NCBI RefSeq assembly: GCF_018866325.1
Contig: NZ_CP076457.1
Coordinates: 5,801,001-5,865,000, forward strand
Origin: Streptomyces sp. YPW6
GTDB lineage: Bacteria; Actinomycetota; Actinomycetes; Streptomycetales; Streptomycetaceae
Reading direction: 5' to 3'
Length of the DNA stretch: 64,000 nucleotides
The notes under the pieces are model-generated. The model was not told where the DNA came from, made no database searches, and was given only the letters and a program-made list of their open reading frames with translations. Below, in pieces: positions 7,717-15,139 of this stretch. The translations under genes were made by a program, and so were the position numbers. How positions within the stretch are numbered: position 1 is the first letter of the stretch; each line of letters starts with the position of its first letter.

Positions 7717-8697
7717 ATGACGGAGGAGCAGAGCACGAAGCCGGACACCCACGACAGGGCATGGTCTTTTCTTGTCGCCGGGGAAGAACGACAGTTTCAG
7801 GGGAACGCCGGCTACGAGGACGTCATCGAGGAGTCGTACAGCTACGACTCGACGGTGGGGAATCACCAACACGTGGCAGTCGGTGACCTGGTGGTGGTGC
7901 GGAACGGCAAGGAAGCCCTCGGGGCGGGCATGGTGGAAGCACTTCAGGTGCTGCCCGAGCAGGAGAAGGTCCGCAGCCGGTGCCCGTTCTGCGCAAGTAC
8001 CGGCTTCAAGGGGCGATCCACCATGTTCCCCCGGTTCTGGTGCAGTCGCTGCAAGAACGCATTCGACACCCCGAATTCCGAGATCCTCCGTGTCACAGCT
8101 TTCCGGGCGCACTACGGAGGTACCTGGCAGCCACTGGACGGCTGTCTGGACAAGGCGCAGCTGAGCGAGCTCAGCCTCAGCCGGTCCGATCAGCAGTCGA
8201 TCAAGAAGATGGACCGTCGCCGAACCCTGGCCGCCATCGAGGCCCGGGGGGTCCGCTTTCCGAGCCGCGGTGAACTCCGCCGTGCAGGCGGACGTCGACC
8301 GCGGGAGCTGCCGGGCGGGCGCCGCAGAACGGCGGCGGCAGTGCGACGTGGCCAGGATGGGTTCCGCCGTGCCTTGGTGCGTGAGTACGGGCTGGTCTGC
8401 GCCGTCACCGGCGCCGCACCGGCAGAGGTACTGGAGGCTGCGCACCTCCGGCCCTTCGCCGAAACCGAGCAGCACCGAGTGGAGGAAGGTCTGATGCTCA
8501 GGTCGGACGTGCACCGCCTGTTCGACTGCGGTCTGCTCGCCATCGACGCCGAGCTGGTCGTGCACGTCGCACCGAGCCTGGCCGGCCACGGTGCGTACAG
8601 CGCCTTGGCCGGCGTGCCTCTGCGTATTCCGCCGGACGCCCCGATAGACCGGGCCGCAGTCGCGGACCACCACGCAGCGACTGTCGCCACCTGGTGA
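7717..8697 (+). CDS. HNH endonuclease with Zn ribbon and possible modified-DNA reader domain
   Basis: The protein has 326 aa. Its C-terminal HNH_2-type nuclease core runs from CAVTGAAPAEVLEAAHLRP through GLMLRSDVHRLFDCGLLAID, with the usual paired His and Asp. A zinc ribbon (CPFC and CSRC) lies near residues 88-111. The N-terminal 80 residues (containing HVAVGDLVVVRNGKEALGAG) resemble, by eye, a PUA/EVE-like beta barrel, which in other nucleases reads modified bases. This suggests a modification-dependent (type IV-like) restriction enzyme; the reader function is inference. The ATG at 7717 is preferred because TATGCT ends 7 nt before it; ATG 7705 is also in frame. Codon use is less GC-biased than in glnA2 or glnE, which suggests acquisition by transfer. 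Confidence 0.75.
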   Translation: MTEEQSTKPDTHDRAWSFLVAGEERQFQGNAGYEDVIEESYSYDSTVGNHQHVAVGDLVVVRNGKEALGAGMVEALQVLPEQEKVRSRCPFCASTGFKGRSTMFPRFWCSRCKNAFDTPNSEILRVTAFRAHYGGTWQPLDGCLDKAQLSELSLSRSDQQSIKKMDRRRTLAAIEARGVRFPSRGELRRAGGRRPRELPGGRRRTAAAVRRGQDGFRRALVREYGLVCAVTGAAPAEVLEAAHLRPFAETEQHRVEEGLMLRSDVHRLFDCGLLAIDAELVVHVAPSLAGHGAYSALAGVPLRIPPDAPIDRAAVADHHAATVATW

Positions 8698-8776
8698 TAC
8701 CGCCCGAGCCGTGCAGCCCGGCCCACGGAGACGTCGCCTCGCCCGTCGCCGGCGCCGGGCCCTTCGAACCGTGGTC

Positions 8777-9073
8777 CTACACCGGTGGTGTTCCCGGCGG
8801 TGACGGGGCCGGGGGAGGGTTCGGCAGCGGCGGTCCCGGGTTGGGCGGGAGCTTCGGGGGGCCGCTTCCGTGCCGGCCGTCGTTCAGGAGCTTGCGGGGC
8901 GTCAGACCGTAGATGCCGAACGGCGGGAAGAGGTCGACGCGGCGCGGGTAGTCGCCCTCCGCGCACTCCTCGCAGAGCAGGTCACGGCCGGCAGGGGTCT
9001 GCCGGGCGGCGGTGACCGGGGCGTTCCAGCATGCCTCGCAGTCGAGGACGTCCGTCGGGGAGAGGGCGATCAT
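8777..9073 (-). CDS. Small Cys-containing protein with Pro-rich tail
   Basis: This 98-aa protein has a putative metal-binding knuckle (CEACW and, 19 residues later, CEECAEG) in its first half and a Pro/Gly-rich tail of about 30 residues. GGGAGG lies 6 nt before the ATG, supporting real translation. Similar small Zn-ribbon proteins accompany Streptomyces integrative elements and regulatory islands. It is convergent with the HNH gene and follows another small gene on the same strand. I cannot name its function. Confidence 0.55.
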   Translation of the reverse strand: MIALSPTDVLDCEACWNAPVTAARQTPAGRDLLCEECAEGDYPRRVDLFPPFGIYGLTPRKLLNDGRHGSGPPKLPPNPGPPLPNPPPAPSPPGTPPV

Positions 9074-9179
9074 CCGGGCCTCCCGGTTCGTGCCGGTAAC
9101 GCCTGGTGGGTGCTGCGCATCAGGTGCCTCCGTCGCTGGTGAGGGCGGTGGGGATGGTGGTGCCGAGGCGGCCGGGACC

Positions 9180-9557
9180 CTATCTGCGGGTCTCCCGCCA
9201 GACGCGGACGAGCTTGGCCGCGTCGGGACAGACGGCCCCGGTCCGGCAGGCGGTGCAGGTCGTCGTGTGGCCGAGCAGGGCGCGGTAGGCCGTGTCGGGG
9301 GATTCGGTCGTGGTCACGTTCGCCTCTCTGCTGATCTCGGCCCAGACGTACTCGGCGGCGCGGGTGCGCGTGTGCCCGTAGCGGTCCGCCGTGGCCAGGG
9401 CGGCGAGGACGGCCGCGTGGGCGGTCGCGCTCAACTCGGTGGGGAGATCGGCCTCGACGCGGAAGGCCTCCAGGTCGGCGGCCACACGCGGTTCGGTGCC
9501 GGTGGCGGCGCTGAGCATGCCGGTCAGCGCCGCGACCCGCGCTTGTGCAGAGCGCAC
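9180..9557 (-). CDS. Small hypothetical protein with CTAC/CPDA cysteines
   Basis: This 125-aa, mainly helical protein has a C-terminal segment TTTCTACRTGAVCPDAAKL, a possible metal-binding or redox site. It starts at a GTG with AGGGGAG just upstream. It is divergent from the GntR regulator across 122 nt and probably forms an operon with the next small Cys-containing gene. This head-to-head pairing suggests that the GntR protein controls it. The function is unknown. Confidence 0.6.
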   Translation of the reverse strand: MRSAQARVAALTGMLSAATGTEPRVAADLEAFRVEADLPTELSATAHAAVLAALATADRYGHTRTRAAEYVWAEISREANVTTTESPDTAYRALLGHTTTCTACRTGAVCPDAAKLVRVWRETRR

Positions 9558-9679
9558 ACTTCTCCCCTGGTGAACCGAATGTCACTCCATGTAATGCTGA
9601 GTATTCAGCTTCAACCTGATGGGTTAGCTTTGTCAACCAGCGACGCCCATATCGACGCCGAACACACGGAGCTGCTCAA
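9558..9679. promoter_or_regulatory. AT-richer divergent control region of the GntR gene
   Basis: This is the least GC-rich stretch of the area. It holds CTGA-GTAT-TCAG (a short dyad at 9599-9610) and TTAGCTT/TTGTCAAC-like sequences suited to a -10 or operator for the rightward gntR gene and the leftward small gene. I can point to no exact GntR/HutC-type site. Confidence 0.4.
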
Positions 9680-10489
9680 ATGCCACGTGATACGCCGTAC
9701 TTGCAGGTGGCGGACAAGCTGCGGGCCCGCATCCGGGCCGGTGAATGGGCCGTCGGCGACAAGCTGCCGTCCCGGGCGCGGTTCGCGGAGGAGTACGGCG
9801 TCGGTCAGTCCGTGGCGCAGCGGGCCATGGAGCGTCTGATCATCGAGGGCATCCTCGAAGGCCGCGCCGGCTCCGGCACGTACGTCCGCCGCGCCCGCGA
9901 GCGGCGGCGCATGATCCGCTCACGCCACCGCGAGCAGCGGAACAGGAGTCCGTTCGCCTCGGACATGGCCGAGCTCGACCACGAGGCGGACTGGGAGTGC
10001 ACGAGCAGGGCGCGGGTTCCGGCGCCGGAGGACATCGCGGAACGCCTGGCGATCGAGCCCGGCGACCTCTGCGTCGTGACGGACTACGAGTTCCTCGCCG
10101 ACGGTATGCCCGTACAGCTCGCCAAGAGCTGGGAGCCGATGGCGATCACGGACGGAACGCCGGTGCTGCTCCCGGAGATGGGGCCGTACGGCAAGCTGGG
10201 CGTCGTGCAGCGTATGCGCTCCATCGGCGTGGACATCGCCACCGGCATCGAACTGCCCCGCCCGGCCCGCGCGACGCGCGAACAGGCCAATCTGCTCGGG
10301 ATCTCCATCGGTGACCTGGTCATCGAGATCGAGCGCACGTACTTCGACAGCGAAGGCCGCCCCGTGGAGACGGCCGACGTCGTCGTGCCGGACATCCGCT
10401 GGGAGATCGCCTACGAGATCCGCGTCGACCGGCCGGACTCCGACCGGCCGGACTCCGACCGGCGGGACTCCGAACAGCCGGATTCCTGA
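9680..10489 (+). CDS. GntR-family regulator, HutC/UTRA type
   Basis: The 269-aa DNA-binding regulator has an N-terminal winged helix (about 5-70; VADKLRARIRAGEWAVGDKL then GVGQSVAQRAMERL) and the GSGTYV end typical of GntR. A UTRA effector domain follows (about 90-240, with EIERTYFDSEGRPVE). The C-terminus carries an acidic/Pro repeat (DRPDS x2, DRRDS, EQPDS) encoded by CCGGACTCCGAC units that probably arose by slippage. The ligand is unknown. It likely controls itself and the divergent small-gene pair. Such regulators are common in mobile Streptomyces islands. Confidence 0.85.
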   Translation: MPRDTPYLQVADKLRARIRAGEWAVGDKLPSRARFAEEYGVGQSVAQRAMERLIIEGILEGRAGSGTYVRRARERRRMIRSRHREQRNRSPFASDMAELDHEADWECTSRARVPAPEDIAERLAIEPGDLCVVTDYEFLADGMPVQLAKSWEPMAITDGTPVLLPEMGPYGKLGVVQRMRSIGVDIATGIELPRPARATREQANLLGISIGDLVIEIERTYFDSEGRPVETADVVVPDIRWEIAYEIRVDRPDSDRPDSDRRDSEQPDS

Positions 10490-10729
10490 GGCGGGTGCCG
10501 AGGGGGCCGCGTCCCGCCGCGCCCGCCCCCTCGGCACCCGCTCCTGACGCCGACGAAGCTGCGCGACAGCGTCGAGCTGTAGCCGCCGGACGGCCGAACG
10601 ACGCCGGATGCCGGCCGACCGACGCCGACCGACGCCGAGCCGCGGCCGAGTGACGCCGAGTGACGCCGGGCGGCTGAGCGATGGCCGACGGACGAACGGC
10701 AGCCCGCTCCCGCAGGGCACGGGCTGTTG

Positions 10730-10735
10730 TAGTGT
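10730..10735 (+). promoter_or_regulatory. -10 element of the leader/prmC-like transcript
   Basis: TAGTGT is placed to start transcription just before the GC hairpin and the leader ORF. No clear -35 box is visible. The rest of the 420-nt gene-free stretch upstream (10490-10729) shows only degenerate GACGCCGA/CCGACC repeats. Confidence 0.4.
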
Positions 10736-10742
10736 TACCACC

Positions 10743-10850
10743 CCCCGTGCACCGGTACGGGGACGGACCGAGGAGGTGAGACCCATTACCGCTGGATCAG
10801 GCTGGGTGCTCACCTCGCACGATCGCGTCGCACGACCGGCGTAAGCCGGC
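10743..10850 (+). promoter_or_regulatory. Structured leader with anti-Shine-Dalgarno mimic (putative translation attenuator)
   Basis: In order it contains: a 6-bp hairpin (10743-10748 with 10757-10762); a near-perfect Shine-Dalgarno AGGAGGTGA (10771-10779); a segment reading GCTGGATCA and then CACCTC, which are pieces of the 16S rRNA 3' end; and a CCGGC-GTAA-GCCGG hairpin with a GNRA-type loop (10837-10850) spanning the leader stop codon. GAGGTGAG (10773-10780) pairs perfectly with CTCACCTC (10809-10816), so the leader can hide its own ribosome site. The following gene has only a weak ribosome site. Regulation by ribosome stalling or by ribosome/anti-SD availability is inference. Confidence 0.55.
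10776..10844 (+). CDS. Leader peptide ORF upstream of the PrmC-like gene
   Basis: The frame reads RPITAGSGWVLTSHDRVARPA and ends in TAA. The start is unclear: GTG lies within the Shine-Dalgarno sequence itself, while an ATT at 10785, five nt after the full AGGAGGTGA, is in frame and well placed (19 codons). The codons for VLTS contain the CTCACCTC that pairs with the ribosome site, so translation would reshape the RNA. It is too short for homology judgement; confidence comes from the exceptional ribosome site. Confidence 0.45.
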   Translation: MRPITAGSGWVLTSHDRVARPA

Positions 10851-10909
10851 CGCACGGCCCGAACCGACCGCGGAGCGCCCATCGGATTTCCCGAAAGGCA
10901 CTGCCCCGC

Positions 10910-11818
10910 ATGTCGGTTCACCCCGTGAGTTCCTTCTCCACCACCGTCACCACCCTGCGCCGCGCCGGATGCGTCTTCGCCGAGGACGAGGCGTCGCTCC
11001 TCCACGAGGCCGCCGCCTCCCCCGATGAGCTGTCCCTCCTCGTCGAGCGCCGCGCCGCCGGGCTGCCGCTCGAACACGTCCTGGGCTGGGCGGAGTTCCA
11101 CGGCCGTCGCTTCGCCGTGGACCCGGGTGTCTTCGTGCCCCGCCGGCGTACGGAGTTCCTCGTGGCGCAGGCCGCCGCCCTCGCACCCCGCCGGGCCGTC
11201 GTCGTCGACCTCTGCTGTGGTTCGGGCGCGCTCGGTGTCGCCCTCGCCACCGCCCTGGACCGGGCCGACCTGCACGCCTGTGACGTCGAACCCGCCGCCG
11301 TGCGCTGCGCCCGGCGCAACGTCGGCGACCTGGGGGAGGTGTACGAGGGCGACCTCTTCGCCCCCCTTCCCGCCCGGCTGCGCGGCCGTGTCGACGTGCT
11401 CCTCGCCAACGTCCCGTACGTCCCGACCGGCGATGTCGAACTGCTCCCCGCCGAGGCCCGCGTCCACGAACCGCGCGTCGCCCTCGACGGCGGCGGCGAC
11501 GGCCTCGACGTCATGCGCCGGGTCGCGGCCGAGGCGCCCGCGTGGCTCGCCCCGGGCGGCAGCCTGCTGATGGAGGCCAGTGAGCGGCAGCGGGACGGGG
11601 CGGTGGAGATCCTGCGCGCCGCCGGGCTCACCCCGCGGGTCCGGGTTTCCGAGGAGCTGTACGCCACCGTCCTCGTCGGGACCGCGAACGCCGACGCCGG
11701 CACCGATACCCAGGTCGCTGTCGAGCCCGACGCCCAGGCCGGCCTCCGGGCCGGACCGCGCGAAACCGCGGTCGGCGCCGACGCCTCCGCCGCCCCGAAC
11801 GCGCCCGCACAGGACTAG
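10910..11818 (+). CDS. PrmC/HemK-related N5-glutamine methyltransferase-like protein
   Basis: This 302-aa SAM-dependent methyltransferase has an N-terminal helical part (1-70), motif I as VVDLCCGSGALGVAL, and the catalytic loop as NVPYVP. True PrmC/HemK enzymes read NPPY; the Pro-to-Val change fits the PrmC-related family whose substrate is not known. After about residue 265 comes a low-complexity Ala/Asp/Thr tail. GAAAGG lies about 11 nt before the ATG, a poor spacing that fits translational control by the leader just upstream. A GTG five codons later is a second possible start. It precedes glnE by 76 nt on the same strand. Confidence 0.82.
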   Translation: MSVHPVSSFSTTVTTLRRAGCVFAEDEASLLHEAAASPDELSLLVERRAAGLPLEHVLGWAEFHGRRFAVDPGVFVPRRRTEFLVAQAAALAPRRAVVVDLCCGSGALGVALATALDRADLHACDVEPAAVRCARRNVGDLGEVYEGDLFAPLPARLRGRVDVLLANVPYVPTGDVELLPAEARVHEPRVALDGGGDGLDVMRRVAAEAPAWLAPGGSLLMEASERQRDGAVEILRAAGLTPRVRVSEELYATVLVGTANADAGTDTQVAVEPDAQAGLRAGPRETAVGADASAAPNAPAQD

Positions 11819-11894
11819 GCTCGGAGAGCTGTGACGCGGCGAGGGAGCGGCGAGCAGTGACGCAGTTCGGGTTCGGCTGGCAGGAGAGCAGGGG

Positions 11895-14891
11895 ATGACG
11901 ACCTCGCCGGGGCGCAGAAGCAGTACGTTCACCAGGTTGCTGCGGCACGGATTCACCGACCCGTCCGCCGCCGAGCAGCTCCTCGACCTGGACGCGCTCG
12001 CCTCCGTACGGTCCGATCCGGTCCTCCTGGAGGCGCTCGGGGCCACCGCCGACCCCGATCTGGCCCTGCGCGGACTGGTGCGGGTCGTGGAGGCGGGGGA
12101 GGAGAGCGAGCGGCAGGTGCTGCTCGACACCCTCGTCACCGCCAAGCCCCTGCGCGACCGGCTCCTCGGGGTCCTCGGAGCCTCCGAGGCGCTCGGGGAC
12201 CATCTGGCCCGGCACCCGCGCGACTGGCGGGCGCTCGTCACATACGAGTCGGCGGACCTGCACCCTGGCGTCGCCGAGTTCGAACAGGGGCTCGCCGACG
12301 CCGTCGACCCGGACTCCCTGCGGGTCGCCTACCGCCGGTGCCTGCTCACCCTCGCCGCCCGGGACGTGTGCGGGACGACCGGCCTCGCCCAGACCGCCGC
12401 CGAGCTGGCCGACCTCGCCACCGCCACCCTGCGCGCCGCGCTCGCCATCGCCCGCACCGCCGCGCCCGAGGACGCCGCGCAGTGCCGGCTCGCCGTCGTG
12501 GCGATGGGCAAGTGCGGCGGACGGGAGCTGAACTACGTCTCCGACGTCGACGTGATCTTCGTCGGGGAGGCGCACGACGGCGTCGACGAGACCAAGGCCA
12601 TGCAGGCCGCCACCCGGCTGGCTGCCCACATGATGCGGATCTGCTCCGAGACCACCGTCGAGGGCACCATCTGGGAGGTCGACGCCAACCTCCGCCCCGA
12701 GGGGCGCAACGGGCCGCTCGTGCGCACCCTCAGCTCCCACCTCGCCTACTACCAGCGCTGGGCCAAGACATGGGAGTTCCAGGCCCTGCTGAAAGCACGG
12801 GCGGTGGCCGGGGACCCCGAGCTGGGAGCCGAGTACGTCGAGGCGGTGTCGCCGCTCGTGTGGGGGGCCGCCGACCGGGAGAACTTCGTCCCCGACGTGC
12901 AGAAGATGCGCCGCCGGGTCGTCGACAACATCCCCGCCGACCGCATCGAGCGCGAGCTGAAGCTCGGCCCCGGCGGACTGCGGGACGTCGAGTTCGCCGT
13001 CCAGCTCCTCCAGCTGGTGCACGGGCGCAGTGACGCCTCGCTGCACAGCGGCTCCACCCTGGAGGCGCTGCGGGCGCTCGCCGACGGCGGGTACGTGGGC
13101 CGCGCGGACGCCGCCCAGCTCGACGAGGCGTACCGCTTCCTGCGCGCCATGGAGCACCGCATCCAGCTCCACCGGCTGCGCCGCACCCACCTGGTCCCCG
13201 AGGACGAGGCGGACCTGCGGCGGATCGGCCGGTCGCTCGGCATGCGCACCGATCCGGTGGCCGAGCTGAACAAGGCGTGGAAGCGGCACGCCTCCGTCGT
13301 ACGGCGGCTGCACGAGAAGATCTTCTACCGGCCGCTGCTGGACGCCGTCGCCCAGCTGGCCCCCGGTGAGTCCCGGCTCAGCCCGAAGGCCGCCGCGATC
13401 CGGCTGGAGGCCCTCGGGTACGCCGACCCGGCGGCCGCCCTGCGGCACCTGGAGGCCCTCTCCTCCGGGGTGACCCGCAAGGCCGCCATCCAGCGCACGC
13501 TGCTGCCGGTGCTCCTCGGCTGGTTCGCGGACTCCGCCGACCCGGACGCCGGGCTCCTCGGCTTCCGCAAGGTGTCCGACGCGCTCGGCAAGACCCCGTG
13601 GTACCTGCGGCTCCTGCGCGACGAGGGCGCCGCCGCGGAGAACCTCGCCCGGGTCCTGTCCGCCGGCCGCCTCGCCCCGGACCTCCTCATGCGGGCCCCG
13701 GAGGCGGTGGCGATCCTCGGCGATCCGGAGGGGCTGAGGCCGCGCACCCGGGAGCACCTGGAGCAGGAGGTGCTGGCCGCGGTGGGGCGTGCGGGCGATG
13801 CGGAGTCGGCCGTCGCGGTGGTGCGCGGGGTGCGCCGCCGGGAGCTGTTCCGTACGACGGCCGCCGACCTCATCGGCTCCTACGGCACGGAGGACAGCCC
13901 CGCCGAGCAGGACCACGGGGCCCTCGTCGACCGCGTCGGCTCCGCCGTCACCGACCTCAACGCCGCCACCATCGCGGGCGCGCTGCGGGCCGCGGTCCGC
14001 GAGCGGTGGGGCGACACCCTGCCGACCCGGTTCGCCGTCATCGGCATGGGCCGCTTCGGCGGGCACGAGCTGAGTTACGGCTCCGACGCCGATGTCCTCT
14101 TCGTCCACCGGCCGCGCGAGGGCGTGAGCGACGAGGAGGCCGGGCGGGCGGCCAACGCGGTCGTGGGCGAGATGCGGCGACTACTCCAACTGCCGACCGC
14201 CGACCCGCCGTTGCTCATCGACGCCGATCTGCGCCCCGAGGGCAGGACCGGCCCGATGGTGCGCACGCTGAAGTCGTACGAGGCCTACTACCGGCGCTGG
14301 TCGCTGGTCTGGGAGAGCCAGGCGCTGCTGCGGGCCGAACACATGGCGGGCGACGAGGAATTGGGCCGCGCCTTCGTCGAGCTGGTCGATCCGCTGCGGT
14401 ATCCGATGGAAGGGCTCGGTGAGGACGCCGTACGCGAGATCCGGCGGCTGAAGGCGCGGATGGAGTCCGAGCGGATGCCGCGCGGCGCGGACCCCACGCT
14501 CCACGCGAAGCTGGGGCGGGGCGGGCTGAGCGACGTCGAGTGGACCGTGCAGCTGATGCAGATGCGGCACGGGTGGGCGGAGCCCGGCCTGCGCACGACG
14601 CGTACGCGCGAGGCGCTGGCCGCCGCGTGTGCGGCCGGCCTGATCCCGGCGGAGGACGCGCAGACGCTGGACGAGGCGTGGGTGCTTGCGGCGCGGGTGC
14701 GCAACGCGGTGATGCTGGTGCGGGGACGGCCGGGTGACACGTTCCCGTCCGACGCGCGGGAGCTGGCGGCGGTGGGGCGGTACCTGGGGTACGAGCCGGG
14801 GCATGTCGGGGACATGCTGGACGACTACCGCAGGATCACCCGGCGGGCTCGGGCGGTGGTGGAGGAGCGGTTCTACGGGGCGGCGGGCTGA
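11895..14891 (+). CDS. glnE: Glutamine synthetase adenylyltransferase/deadenylylase
   Basis: The protein has 998 aa and two nucleotidyltransferase domains. Each domain has the G-G-x-E-L-x-Y-x-S-D-x-D motif: GGRELNYVSDVDVIFV at about 206-221 (deadenylylating half) and GGHELSYGSDADVLFV at about 719-734 (adenylylating half). Helical GlnE linker and GlnD_UR_UTase-like segments surround them. It adds AMP to, or removes it from, the regulatory Tyr of GlnA in response to nitrogen status. Its substrate GlnA, with that Tyr intact, is encoded at the other end of the window. The ATG has a purine-rich GGAGAGCAGGGG just upstream, and the length is normal for actinobacterial GlnE. Confidence 0.97.
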   Translation: MTTSPGRRSSTFTRLLRHGFTDPSAAEQLLDLDALASVRSDPVLLEALGATADPDLALRGLVRVVEAGEESERQVLLDTLVTAKPLRDRLLGVLGASEALGDHLARHPRDWRALVTYESADLHPGVAEFEQGLADAVDPDSLRVAYRRCLLTLAARDVCGTTGLAQTAAELADLATATLRAALAIARTAAPEDAAQCRLAVVAMGKCGGRELNYVSDVDVIFVGEAHDGVDETKAMQAATRLAAHMMRICSETTVEGTIWEVDANLRPEGRNGPLVRTLSSHLAYYQRWAKTWEFQALLKARAVAGDPELGAEYVEAVSPLVWGAADRENFVPDVQKMRRRVVDNIPADRIERELKLGPGGLRDVEFAVQLLQLVHGRSDASLHSGSTLEALRALADGGYVGRADAAQLDEAYRFLRAMEHRIQLHRLRRTHLVPEDEADLRRIGRSLGMRTDPVAELNKAWKRHASVVRRLHEKIFYRPLLDAVAQLAPGESRLSPKAAAIRLEALGYADPAAALRHLEALSSGVTRKAAIQRTLLPVLLGWFADSADPDAGLLGFRKVSDALGKTPWYLRLLRDEGAAAENLARVLSAGRLAPDLLMRAPEAVAILGDPEGLRPRTREHLEQEVLAAVGRAGDAESAVAVVRGVRRRELFRTTAADLIGSYGTEDSPAEQDHGALVDRVGSAVTDLNAATIAGALRAAVRERWGDTLPTRFAVIGMGRFGGHELSYGSDADVLFVHRPREGVSDEEAGRAANAVVGEMRRLLQLPTADPPLLIDADLRPEGRTGPMVRTLKSYEAYYRRWSLVWESQALLRAEHMAGDEELGRAFVELVDPLRYPMEGLGEDAVREIRRLKARMESERMPRGADPTLHAKLGRGGLSDVEWTVQLMQMRHGWAEPGLRTTRTREALAAACAAGLIPAEDAQTLDEAWVLAARVRNAVMLVRGRPGDTFPSDARELAAVGRYLGYEPGHVGDMLDDYRRITRRARAVVEERFYGAAG

Positions 14892-14929
14892 GGGGCGTTC
14901 CCGGGGCCCGGCTCGGCCCCGGCGCCCCT
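14891..14929. terminator. Strong terminator after glnE
   Basis: Outer arms AGGGGCG/CGCCCCT and inner arms CCGGGGCC/GGCCCCGG are all perfect, with one 3-nt bulge and a 6-nt loop. It begins at the last base of the glnE stop codon and can stop transcription from both directions. Confidence 0.8.
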
Positions 14930-14954
14930 CGGGTCTCCGCCCCGGGCCCCGCTC

Positions 14955-15139
14955 CTCGAACGCCGGAGGAGCGGGAGGAGCGTCATCGAGCGCCGGACGG
15001 GCTGATGAGCAGACGTCCTACAGCGCCGGACGGGCTGATGGCCGGACGTACTCGAACGCCGGAGGGGCTGATGGCCAGACGTCCTCATGCACCGGAAGAG
15101 CTGATGGCCGGACGTCCTCAAGCGCCGGAGGGGCCGGAA
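14955..15139. repeat. 33-bp tandem repeat between glnE and a tetR gene
   Basis: Four full 33-bp units (starting at 14986, 15019, 15052 and 15085) share the core CGCCGGACGGGCTGATG and the end GACGTCC, with degenerate partial units on both sides. Similar CGCCGGACGGGCTGAT elements are widespread between Streptomyces genes. The last partial unit supplies the stop codon and last codons of the leftward tetR gene. Confidence 0.85.

Noticed and set aside
10608..10844. 78-codon ORF ending at the leader stop
   Set aside because: Its first two thirds are low-complexity intergenic repeats; only the part after the strong ribosome site is likely translated.
14955..15139. CRISPR array
   Set aside because: The 33-bp units are directly adjacent without unique spacers, so this is a simple tandem repeat.
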